In this document: piece by piece, positions 1-8,678 of the stretch | Numbering within the stretch: position 1 is the first letter of the stretch | Layout: every line of letters starts with the position of its first letter | Made by a program: the position numbers and the translations under genes | The notes under the pieces: model-generated | What the model was told of the DNA's origin: nothing | Seen by the model: only the letters and a program-made list of their open reading frames with translations | The model's database searches: none | Assembly: GCA_004802705.1 (NCBI GenBank) | Contig: SGPL01000138.1 | Span: 9,151-29,141, forward strand | From: Bondarzewia mesenterica | Taxonomy: Eukaryota; Basidiomycota; Agaricomycetes; Russulales; Bondarzewiaceae | Length of the DNA: 19,991 nucleotides | Reading direction: 5' to 3'

Positions 1-1040
1 AAGGCTNCTTCANTCTGNANNNGANGNNNATCGTNACNCACATCACTGATCTGCAGGACCCAGCAGAGGAAGCGTTCCATGCCTAGACCCCATCCCGAGG
101 TTTTAATTGGCTTGTCGCGCAGTCCTACGTACCAAGCGTAACTCNGTGCCGGCACTTCGTGCTGAGCCAGCGCGGCGACGACATCATCTGCAGACTCATG
201 TCGCTGACCCAGCCCCAACGTCTCACCAAGGCCTATGAGGAGGTCAGCGCAGCGGGCTTTGGTGCGTGATGCGTCGGTATAGGCCTGGTAGAACGGGACA
301 CCCAAGTGGTCCATCTCCGTCAGCCAGACGGCCCCGTCGAAATGGGCGATCAATGCCTGCTCCCCCAATCTTGTAAGCTTGCGACCCATTCGCGGNTCAC
401 CAGGGACTACGTACTCCCAACCTTNTGCAGGCATTACGGTGAGGGCGATTGCATCATCCAAACAGATACNGGGAAGTGTACAACCACTGTGTGAATACCG
501 AGACAAGAACGAGNTCAGGTGTNCCGTCTTGCCTGCGATAGATTGGANGAGTGNGGTCTGATCATGCAGAATAGTTCTCGCGACGTGCACAATGTACTGT
601 TCCGCAACNGCAATCGCATCGTCCATATCCCCCAACAACTCGCACTCGATGTGATAGAATTGGTTAAGATGGCTGCTGTCATNATCCTCACCCCTGAACG
701 AGGGCGCCATGTACCACGCCCCGGGACAACATGTCTCAACTCGCAATAGCATCTCCAGCGTGAACTGCACANAGTCTGCCAAGTAGGTTTTCNGACCGTG
801 AAGCTGGATACTGACTGGCAAAGAGTCAGACCCCGGGCCCATCGGAGAAGATATGCTATCCGTCGTCACGGGTGCAAAAGCACAGCGGTAATGAAGCCAG
901 CCGAAAANTTGGCTGGTTGCACGATGTAAGGTATCNTGAATCACGAGCATCGCGCTGTACCATGCTTCGGATCCGGGTGAAAAGGCAGCGGCAGGCTTCA
1001 TCCACGATCCCGCGGGAACGAGGTGGCGAGCAGAACTTAC
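1..1040 (-). other. Domain: class II aminoacyl-tRNA synthetase paralogue, AsnRS/asparagine synthetase type
   Basis: About 345 codons in one frame without a stop carry class II hallmarks. A motif 2 region reads SFRGED followed by HLNQFYHIECEL (about 625-705 on +), with the invariant Arg and Glu. Motif 3 reads GWGLGMERFLCWVL (about 55-98 on +), with the ATP-binding Arg. An upstream stretch LHGxKTYLADxVQFTLEMLL matches the AspRS/AsnRS strand before motif 2. No OB-fold anticodon-binding domain precedes it, since the HIT domains sit there. That is also true of the archaeal AsnRS-related asparagine synthetases, so it probably activates an amino acid (Asp-like) as an adenylate rather than charging tRNA. 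The last 30 or so residues and any stop lie in or beyond the N-rich left edge. The substrate is unknown. Confidence 0.75.
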
Positions 1041-2975
1041 NTGCTCCCGCAACTCTGATGCCAACATATCGAGTCCGGNGATATTGCTCGTGGNTGGGCC
1101 TGGCTGAGTGGTAANATAGCCAGGATATACGTCGTGGAACGGCGCGGCGGGGATGCTGTAATCAGGAAGAACGGAGGCGGACTTGATGGGAACGAGCTTC
1201 GCATGTGCATTGCCGGTTGTGAAANCTCNAAANAACATCCCAACGTCTTGGACGCCAAACGCATTTTTCAACACGATCATGACGTCGTGAATAGCACTGA
1301 CGAGTGACATATAGAACGCATCGTCAGTCTGGAAAATGTCCGAGCGGAGGCGCCGTCTGGGGGCGAGAACTGTAAGACCTGTCGTGNTGGCGAATGGGGT
1401 GAGAAAAGCAACATGGTTCTCATCTTCCCAGATTCGCCAGTGCTCAACTTCTCCTCGAAGGATGCGGGAAAAGAGNTTATCATCAGTTATAGACCCATAA
1501 AAAAGTCATGTTGTACGGCTCCTTCAAAGAAGACTTTGAAACAATGCGAGCACGCGTCTCATCCATCGCCTCCGCAGACAGCATCGGGCCTTTCTTGGAG
1601 CTCGAATATCCCGGAAAGTTTGAGAAGAATNCTNCTTCGATAGCGANGGCCTTCCATTGAGGGTTAATGCCATGCANGGGGATGATATTGAGGCTTCCTC
1701 CGTCTGAGGCAAGTGCCANAGGGCGCACACCAGTGAAATCAGCCACAGAACAAGCGACACNGCGCGCAAAGCGAAGGAATTCGAGGAATTCGTGCTTGCT
1801 CAACTTGCTNTACTTTGTGGGCCCATCAATGGAGACGAGACAGTGGGCGNGAGTGATGGGATAGCGTGAGACACCAGCAACNAAGCGANCGTCCCTCAGA
1901 ATTTCATGANGAGACAATATTGGCAGAGTGTTGGGAACNAAATAGATGTTTTCACATTCTTGTGAGCCGACCGCTACCAGGAANCGTCGTCCAGTCGACT
2001 CGACACATACGTGCCNATCCNGGTCGATCCCGAGCACAGCGCATGGTCCGTAGCGGTTCCCGCGAAGGGAAGATAANNTTCGACGCGCCGAGGCCGNTAG
2101 AGGCTCATGATGAGCNTCGGCCGCAATTCTGGATGCGACTGCATTTGAGAGGATGATATCCCCAGCACCACTNCTGATGATATTCATCCAACATTAGCAA
2201 GAGTNTATTGACAAAACNAAGAAAGTTGNGGGCCTCACCACACGAGNGCCGATACANTATCTGCGTAAAGTCCGCTACCAATGACACAGGTATCTCCAAT
2301 ACNTCCCACAGACTTTCCAAGCACACCGCCGGTCGANCCAGCTGCGGCNAGGTGTCCATGCATATCNAGCACTATGACACCCACTGTCTCCAGATGAGTG
2401 ACCGGGTGAGCGGGTACGGCATTCGGAGTAGACATTGTTGCTGTTACATGCGCCGAGAAAAAATTGAATTGCTCACGACGACGTGGAGTATCAAAATAGC
2501 TATTGTNGACTTGTTCGAGGCCGTGCGATNGTNCAAATGCGTCAGCGGTATCACCAAAGAGAAAAGGGTGGGGACCGCTNTCNAGGAGATGGCNTGCTGC
2601 ACAGACAGGATTCTTCGTCGACACAAGGCCAGCGACGGAGCCGGTTCTCCCATNTTTTCNGTTCATAATNGCCGCTTCCAGCTGAGGCGAGGATAAGTGT
2701 CATGCAACATGTAATGTTATNTTNGGGCGACTTGCCTCATGGGATCCTTGGACATTGTATGTGGCCCCTTTGCCAGCGTTGAAGACTTCAAGATCCTCTA
2801 GCTTGGNAGTGACGGCCTCGACGACNTCAAGAGAAGANNCGCCNTCACGAAGAAGTTNCGTCCCTANCNACAGAGCGGANTTGAGAGCCGCNTGGGCGAT
2901 GGCGTCAAAATCCGGATCTAAGNGACCAGAGTCACTNAGCCCGCCATGTAAAGCAATGGNGAAACGNCCAGACAT
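1..2975 (-). CDS. Asparaginase-HIT-HIT-asparagine synthetase-like fusion protein (3' end outside window)
   Basis: I rebuilt this from the minus strand as one reading path. Exon 1 is 2975-2736 and starts with ATG; exon 2 is 2681-2239; exon 3 starts at 2173 and stays open to the window edge apart from one apparent extra T. The domains in order are: Ntn-type asparaginase (about residues 1-298), HIT-like 1 (300-450), HIT-like 2 (459-605) and a class II aaRS-like domain (about 606-950). Intron 2735-2682 is GC-AG, and intron 2238-2174 is GT-AG and splits a codon. A T6 run (1499-1504 on +) must be T5 to join HIT1 to HIT2, so there is either a sequencing error or a real frameshift. A GTAAGT donor at 1040 may mark a further short intron (acceptor AAG about 45 nt on), but reading straight through is also open. 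Having all four domains in one protein is inferred from frame and spacing, and no transcript supports it here. The many Ns leave dozens of residues unknown. Confidence 0.72.
1041..2084 (-). other. Domains: tandem HIT-like (histidine triad superfamily)
   Basis: These two domains are the middle of the fusion. The first has a hydrophobic strand with an [A/G]H[A/G]H-like motif (about 1830-1850) and ends in NIIPxHGINPQW. The second begins LFSRILRGEVEHWRIWEDEN, continues AFLTPF and LTVLAPRRRL, and ends with GMFF...NAHAKLVP. Against the canonical HIT motif HxHxHxxP this retains the middle (nucleophilic) His, has Asn at the first His and Lys at the third. Several bacterial HIT proteins also have HxK here, so it may still be active. 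HIT enzymes act on nucleotide-phosphate bonds, including aminoacyl-adenylates (HINT type). The same two-domain unit occurs alone at 4845-5807. An apparent T6 frameshift lies between the halves. Confidence 0.75.
2085..2975 (-). other. Domain: Ntn-hydrolase asparaginase / isoaspartyl peptidase
   Basis: This is the first domain of the fusion. An N-terminal ALHGG motif follows the start, then KLEDLEVFNAGKGATYNV (the family's FNAGxG region). Next comes a predicted autocleavage site at about residue 179 (codon 2387-2385): Thr in the context HLETVGVIV, followed by STGG and GDTCVIGSGLYAD. Known members cleave themselves just before the Thr, which becomes the nucleophile that hydrolyses asparagine or beta-aspartyl peptides. 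Here the residue before Thr is Glu, where Gly or Asp is usual. The C-terminal strand region (SGAGDIILSNAVASRIAA to about residue 298) matches the family's usual end, so the domain is complete. If cleavage occurs, the beta chain would stay attached to the HIT and synthetase-like domains. Confidence 0.85.
2682..2735 (-). other. GC-AG intron in the asparaginase domain
   Basis: The minus strand reads GAG|GCAAGT at 2736/2735 and CCTCAG|CTGGAAGC at 2682/2681. Removing these 54 nt joins SHE to LEAAIMN, which restores the family sequence in frame. Read through, the frame hits a stop within the intron. The donor is GC rather than GT, a known minor class with otherwise perfect flanking consensus (G|GCAAGT). 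Confidence 0.7.
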
Positions 2976-3839
2976 NGGTGNTCAAGTAGGATGNAGGGAT
3001 CTTAAGATATATGCAGGCTGCAGATGCCGGTGTAGGGCCNACCCATCACCTCTATGCGCAATTTATAGATAGTCGGTAGCTCGCATCGAGTGGAGCAAGC
3101 ATCAGCNGAGGATCCTCATGATCCTTGGACACATGAATGTGGCTGAAACTCNTTATTCCGATTTCATTCCTGCAGATGTATGATTNATGTAAACCTTGNG
3201 TCAACGTCTCAGTTCAGANCTGTCATTCGAATAGCCAAGTGTGCGTTTGGAAAGCGCTCACCTTGATGCTGAGAAATCATGGGACACGCACAGCACGGCG
3301 TAGCAAAACGTTGCACCCTATGATAAAGCATGGGACCTATATCGTCCGGTACAGTTGCGACAAGCCCTTCTGTCCGTACAATTTCCGAGTGGAGGTGGTG
3401 GCGATCTGTACTATAAGAGATGATCAAAACGATTGCACACGTAATGGTTAACGGTAGGAAGAAATGGTGGATTGAACGATTGAGATACTGATTGCGTCCA
3501 CCAAATGGGGGTGGAAGAAAGGGTGGTGTCTTCGAGCGAACTGGAACCATTTTTGAAATTTCACTCTCAAAGGATTGTGCAGTTATAAATAAAACTCACA
3601 TTCATTGGCATCTCATTCTCCGTTAGACCAGAAGACCCATGCATCAGTTCCTCACGCGAGCTTGGTAACTGTAACGTCCGCATTATCAGACACAGAAGGA
3701 GCATCGAGCGCTCGCTGGTGTCCATGTGTGTACATACATGATTGCAATTTTCAACATTCTGCCGTCAGAATATTAAGTGGTTGAACCCTGGTGATGTGTG
3801 TCAGTACGTGAGAAGCCCCCGCGCGACCTTCCCCCGTCC
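2976..3839. other. Gap without a recognised gene
   Basis: This is upstream of the fusion gene and downstream of the kinase remnant. The longest open frames (3209-3550 minus, 113 codons; 3137-3451 plus, 104 codons) resemble nothing I know, overlap each other, and show no coding bias I can point to. The first about 200 nt upstream of 2975 should hold the promoter of the fusion gene, but I see no clear TATA box. N density drops sharply after about 3215, so this stretch also spans a change in data quality. Confidence 0.5.
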
Positions 3840-4400
3840 CTACAGTAAGCGAAGCTGCCTGAGGTGTCGTGCAATTTGACCCGCGGCTGCCTCGACAGTA
3901 TGTGAAGTCGTGTCAATAACGAGCTGTTCTTGCACATCATCGAAACTGCAAATGTTGCTACGCCCACGCATGGCAGCCACGAGCCCCGCATCCATGAGTT
4001 TTGTCCGGCCATGAGCACTACGCTCCGACATCATCACGCGGCGCATATTTTCCTCCTCAGAGCAAGTCAAAATGACAGGGATAAATGCGCAACCCCGCAT
4101 GCACGCGGCGACGCGATATTCCTCGCATACAGCACGGCCGAGCGCGTTGTCGCTTTGGAAGTCTGTGAAGATGTAGATAGTATCATGGGAGTCCTCCGCC
4201 GTAACGAGGGTATTGAGAACTGCGGAGGCTTTGATACGATGGGCTCGTGCGAGGAAGGGTGGCTGATGCGGGATCGATGAGGAGGTGATTATCGACCAGT
4301 CATGCACCTGGATCTCCACCCAGTAGAGTGACAAGCTCTCTGGCAACAGACAGTTTCCCAACACCGGGAAAGCTATTGATGCTACAGCGAACGGAAATGT
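3840..4400 (-). pseudogene. Broken P-loop kinase-like gene (AAA/shikimate-kinase-like NTPase)
   Basis: A Walker A motif SFPGVGKLSVARELVTLLGG lies on the minus strand at about 4380-4318. Reading on in the same frame gives a TGA (4302-4300), then LVDNHLLIDPASATLPRTSPSY, a stretch I recognise as belonging to this family. The rest (YIFTDFQSDNALGRAVCEEY, FIPVILTCSEEEN, R-x-KL-x-D) is in another frame from about 4245 to the TAG at 3840, so a frameshift, probably with a small deletion, lies near 4230-4250. Relatives are small NTP-binding proteins of unknown substrate, and the CxEEN and KLxD segments resemble nucleotide-kinase lid regions. The TGA sits where an Arg is expected, so CGA to TGA (a C-to-T transition) would explain it. 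This part has no Ns, so poor base calls are less likely. The start codon is not fixed. Confidence 0.65.
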
Positions 4401-4844
4401 CAGTTCGATTTTGATATGGTACCGCAGTCCTCTGAGCCTGGCACGCAACTAGATAATAGGTTTGGCCGACGGCATGAGTGGTGATACAGGGAAGGCGAAG
4501 TGAAGAATTTGCGAACTCCTCAACCAGTCCGTTTATGTGAATTTTGGTAAAGTGCGAGAAAGTGAGTTCCATGTGGGCGCAGAGAGGCAGACGAGTCGGA
4601 ATTGGAACGGAAGCAACAGCGACGTCGCGGAGTCTTCGGAAAGACCCGTATGCCCGTGCCACCTGATAACTTGGCTCACTACATAGTCACGATAAGTACA
4701 GTGTTTGAATAGGTTTGAATGTGGGGCGGATGTCCTCGTCGTCGCATTCACTTGCTCCTTCGAAACTCACATCCTCGGCTGTCCCAGCGTTCCTTCCCAT
4801 CTCTACCGTCGCAATTATCCAAGGCTAACAACACGTTNGGTAAC

Positions 4845-5807
4845 ATGAATCGCATCAACGACTTCCGACACCGTGTCTCGGTCTTACGCTCCGCTCAAGA
4901 GCATCCTAATCTCACTTTGAGGAAGGACACCTCTGTTTTGGTTGTCGCTTCTCCCTTTNCAATAGCCCATGGCCACGTCGTCGTGACTGNTGCAGTGGGA
5001 CGCAGCTATTGCGATCTTCCCCTCGACGCATTCCTAGCCCTCTTCTNTGCCACTCGCCGTAATCCAGGATGTCACTAAAGTTCATCNCGTTGCACTCGCT
5101 GCCGACGGCATGCTGTTGAACCTCATCCCTCTCCACGGCATATCCCAGAACTGGACTTCGGTCCTCCACCTCGAAGAATCGTTCCACCCCTCGTATCCCG
5201 GCTATTTTACCTCTAAAAACGGCCCAAAAATGGCTAACGAGGACCTGGACGCCACGCAGGCTCGGATTGTCTCTGTATCAGGCCTCCAATCATCCTGCAA
5301 TTTCACCTTCTANGGCGAAAAGGAANATACGAACCTATTNGCACGCATCGTGCGCGGTGAANTCGAGCAATGGCNAGTATGGGAGGACNACAACCACATT
5401 GCGTTCCTCACGCCCTTTGGTAATACTCCCGGATTCACTGTGCTTGTCCCTCGACGCTGCCTCTCTTCGGACGTATTCCGCCNGAGTGAAGAAGACTACA
5501 ATTCCCTTGTGTGTGTGCATCGCACGCGGTAATGGGAGTCTTGCGGAAAGCGTTNAAGGTCGANAGGNTTGGGATCTTTTTCGAGGGATTCGAGATCGAC
5601 TNTACCCATNCGAAACTCATCCCTGCCCNCCCCGCTGGCGACGANNATTTGACGTCAGAGGGTGTTGCAGCCGCACCATACTTTGACACTTATCCTGGAT
5701 ACATCACCACGCAGCCTGGTCCTCCAGCGCAACTGGGTGNTCTCAACGCATTGTCAGAAACCCTGAGGGCGGTGCTGAGTAGCAGTGCCTCTTCCGGTGC
5801 CGCTTAA
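4845..5807 (+). CDS. Free-standing tandem HIT-like protein, with two apparent frameshifts
   Basis: This is a single-exon gene of about 319 residues once three extra bases are discounted. It starts ATG-AAT-CGC at 4845 and stops TAA at 5805-5807. The N-terminal half (SVLVVASPF.IAHGHVVVT ... LNLIPLHGISQNW) matches HIT-like 1 of the fusion. The C-terminal half (ARIVRGE.EQW, WED, HIAFLTPFGNTPGFTVLVPR, GIFFEGFEID.TH.KLIP, PGYITTQPGP) matches HIT-like 2. The terminal motif keeps His and Lys as in the fusion (xTHxKLIP). Breaks: one extra base near 5050-5060, between ATR and VIQDVT, and a two-base expansion in a (TG)5 run at 5508-5517, between NSLV and the downstream HAVMGVLRKA frame. It lies divergent to the kinase remnant. 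It may be nucleotide-hydrolase-like and its substrate is unknown. The frameshifts may be draft errors, since Ns are frequent here. Confidence 0.72.
5508..5517 (+). repeat. (TG)5 dinucleotide run at a frameshift
   Basis: Five TG units lie inside the second HIT-like domain. Upstream codons (NSLV) and downstream codons (ASHAVMGVLRKA) are both coding but two bases out of register. Four units would restore one frame that aligns with the fusion paralogue (YMSLVSAIHDVMIVLK). Slippage, biological or technical, is the likely cause. Confidence 0.6.
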
Positions 5808-6328
5808 TTATGTGTGGGAGGAATGGCGTTAATGAATACTGCAGGTTGGTGACCCGTGAGTTTACAGAGATCCTTCGTCTGCTGGAAATATTCTAACTCC
5901 TTGCATGCANACGCCATNNAGNCGCCATCGCCATCAGTCGTGTTCGCGGTTTCTCACTGCTTTTTTCTTTCTCCTACGAGCTTGACTCCGATTTCTTCNG
6001 ACAGTCCAGGGCAATCTTTCATGTGTGCTCATTCTACGACACCGCTGGTTCCAATCGTAGTNTTTGGGGGGGNGGTCAGAGCAAGGCGAGCACGATTTCT
6101 ACCTATCTGTTAGTGTTGAGTCTAGATGTAATCTTCATCGTCAAAGTTGAACGTTGAACGTCGAAGTGCTATAATTGACAGCGCATATCTGCAGCTGCGG
6201 TCCATAGGCAAATTCTAATTATTGTTAAACATTCATTTTGATAAATATAGAGGTTCACAAGCATGTATAGTGTCATGTCGCTCTGTTATTCACAAGCCCT
6301 CTTCTCGACGCACAATCACAGTAGCAAC
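5808..6328. other. Convergent intergenic region, no gene seen
   Basis: This lies between the 3' end of the HIT-HIT gene (plus) and the 3' end of the S9 peptidase gene (minus), so it should hold two 3' UTRs. It is AT-richer near 6160-6260 (ATTATTGTTAAAC, TTTTGATAAATATAG), consistent with transcript ends. An 85-codon open frame at 5856-6113 has no similarity I recognise. Confidence 0.5.
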
Positions 6329-8678
6329 CTACTTCCCGATTTCGNGGACCCTAACATAGAAGTTAAGCTCCCTTTGAATTGAGTCAATAATATTATCTGC
6401 CTGCTGGAATCCATGTCCCTCTCCTTCATAGGTTTTATACTCTACGTCGCCATGATTCTTACGGATGGCATCGACAATTGTTTGCGACTGCTTCGGAGGT
6501 ACGACAGTGTCGATGGTACCTTGTAATATCTTCGGTAANGTTAGGNTTAATAGGAAAAGGAGGTANGAAAAGCGTACCAGTAAAGCGGACTTGATNNTAG
6601 CGGCATTGTTGACTGGCGATCTATCGCGATAGACCTCGGGTACCTGTTGCGATGTCCCTCCCAAGAGCTTCTCCATATAGTGGCTCTCGAACTTGTGCNT
6701 GAACTTCTCGAGCTGAATGAGGTCCGAGATTCCATAGTANGAAGTTCCAGCTGTGAAAAACTCGTTATCNGGCGTGGGGGCATTCGCGACGCATGCAAGG
6801 ACCGTAAAGCCGCCAGAAGAACCGCCGCGGATGACCGTTCTGGCAGGGTCGATGAGACCCTGCTGACCGANATCNTTGGAAGCTGAGATGGTATCGTGCA
6901 CATCCACGAGGCCCCATNTTTTCTGAAGGCGCTCGCTGAAGGTGNAAAACGTGATGTAAGTGCCCATCGTGAGGTCAGAGGCAAAAGGGACTGACATGTA
7001 TTCGCGACCGTAGCCTGATGAACCACCGTAATTCACGTCGAGCCTTTGGAACATGATCAGTAATCACTTCCAGTGATGTATAGAGAGATCATCTGACCAG
7101 CCGAATCCGCGACTCGTGAAAAGCTGTTTCGTCCAGCTGAGTTTCTGACTCTCCATACTGGTAGGCCCTCCATGCACACCGACCACGCAGGGCGGCTTCT
7201 CCCCAGCGACGCTGGACCCCAAGTAATCGGGGTTTTTNGGCGCGTAGTAGACCACGTGCACGGGCAGCTTCTCGGGAAGCGGATACACCGTCTTCGGAAT
7301 TGGTGGCGATATGTACGTGGGCCAGAAGTACTTGGANGATGCAGTCTTGAGGATTTCGTACTCGGGAGGAGTAGATGAGGACAGAGTGCCAAAGATAACC
7401 GCATCGTTGGCGTCACTCTTCTTGCCTATGAAAGCGAAACCAGATGTGTTTCCTCCTANGTAGCAGATGTCCTGTAGGTCGACGTACGGGCATTCAATTT
7501 CGCTAGGACTGGAACCCGATGCGAGNTCGATAAGGTAGAAAATGGTGCGACCGTCTCGATAGGCAGAGAAAAGACCTTGCTTTCCGAGAACAGCAAAGGG
7601 CATGTGCGCCAAGTTCCATTGNGGAGCACCGAAGTCCTCGCTTAAAGGGCTCGCTAGNAGAGCAGCAGCATTCGCNGAAGACTTGTTCCACNTCCACGGG
7701 TTTTGATACCCTGATTCATCACAGGTGAAGAGCAAGGTATCGTTCGATATCCACGTTGGGTAGACAGCACTGATTTCACCCTTTTTTCCAGCGACGTGGA
7801 TGGGCGTCCCGACAGTCACGTCGCTTGCCTCCTGCATGCCTTCCGGAATGTTAAGCGCAGCGANGTATATTTCAGAGCCCTCCCAAGGCATGTCAGGGTG
7901 GTTCCAAGTCTGGTACGCGATGTAGGCGCCGTCCAAAGATATCCTCGGTGAGGAGTANAAGTCGGCGCCAGAAAGGATGGTGGAAACCGTGCGCGAGTCG
8001 GCATCAATCACGCAAAGGTAGTTGCCGACAGAGGCTGGCGTATCATCAGGATATTGGTGGTGCTCATAGATAGCAAAAACAAGGTTATTCCTGGAAGGGT
8101 GAACGGCGAAATCGCCGTATCGGTCGACTGGGTTGCTCTCGACGCTCTCTGCATGGTATCAACGATGTNAGCGAGATCTCCTATACCATATCAAAGATCG
8201 TCTGCCGACCTGGAGTGACAGCTGTGGGTTGTTGGCCGGCCTTCAGCCGGTAGACCCTACAGTCGGGATAGTTTGAGAAGTAAATCAGTCCATTGTAAAC
8301 CACTTGNGCACCCCCTAAACTCTCGANNGAAGTCAGTAACAAAAATTNTGAGAAATTGAAAGCGATTNACCTCCGTAGTCGTGCACCATGGATTTAGCNT
8401 TCCATCCAGTNCCGAACATGTCGATATNGGTCTTCGTCTCTACGAGGACACTGCGGCCCTGTTCGGAGGGACGTTTCTCAACATGGTAGATGNATGCAGT
8501 GACGGGATCGACGAGGACGGCNTCNAATGAAATGGACTGCAAAGCGACGAATGGGATGANAAATGTCGCCAAGAGCTTGCGAAGACACAAAGCCNAAGCC
8601 GGAACTCACTCCTTCAACGATTGCTTCAGGAGTAATTGGTGATTCCCATGTACCGTAAGGAGCAGTNTTCTGAGGCAT
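6329..8678 (-). CDS. S9 family serine peptidase (prolyl oligopeptidase / acylaminoacyl-peptidase-like)
   Basis: Six exons: 8678-8610, 8536-8371, 8314-8187, 8146-7098, 7043-6578 and 6529-6329. They total 2079 nt, exactly 692 residues plus stop. The N-terminal part is a beta-propeller ([42 protein letters not shown]). The C-terminal alpha/beta-hydrolase part begins [11 protein letters not shown] and runs through [23 protein letters not shown]. The catalytic triad is visible: Ser in RGGSSGG (about residue 546), Asp in [11 protein letters not shown] and His in EGEGHGF. There is no signal peptide, so it is probably a cytosolic enzyme cutting short peptides or N-acylated residues. The acceptor of the third intron (8186-8147, 40 nt) is the least certain; the others restore family sequence across the join, including a W codon split at 7098/7043. 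Scattered Ns leave some residues unknown but no frame break is needed. Confidence 0.9.

Noticed and set aside
1..1040. A genuine asparaginyl-tRNA synthetase
   Set aside because: No OB-fold anticodon-binding domain precedes the catalytic core; the preceding sequence is HIT-like. A synthetase paralogue fits better.
997..1040. Short intron with GTAAGT donor between HIT2 and the synthetase-like domain
   Set aside because: Left open rather than annotated: the donor is perfect and an in-frame acceptor AAG exists 45 nt on, but the same frame is also open without splicing, and family sequence cannot decide.
3137..3550. Overlapping open frames on both strands (104 and 113 codons)
   Set aside because: No domain, no splice support and mutual overlap; probably chance frames in the gap upstream of the fusion gene.
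4719..4844. N-terminal extension of the HIT-HIT gene to the first in-frame codons
   Set aside because: The stretch has no similarity to the fusion module and lies in the short divergent promoter space; the ATG at 4845 starts the sequence that aligns.
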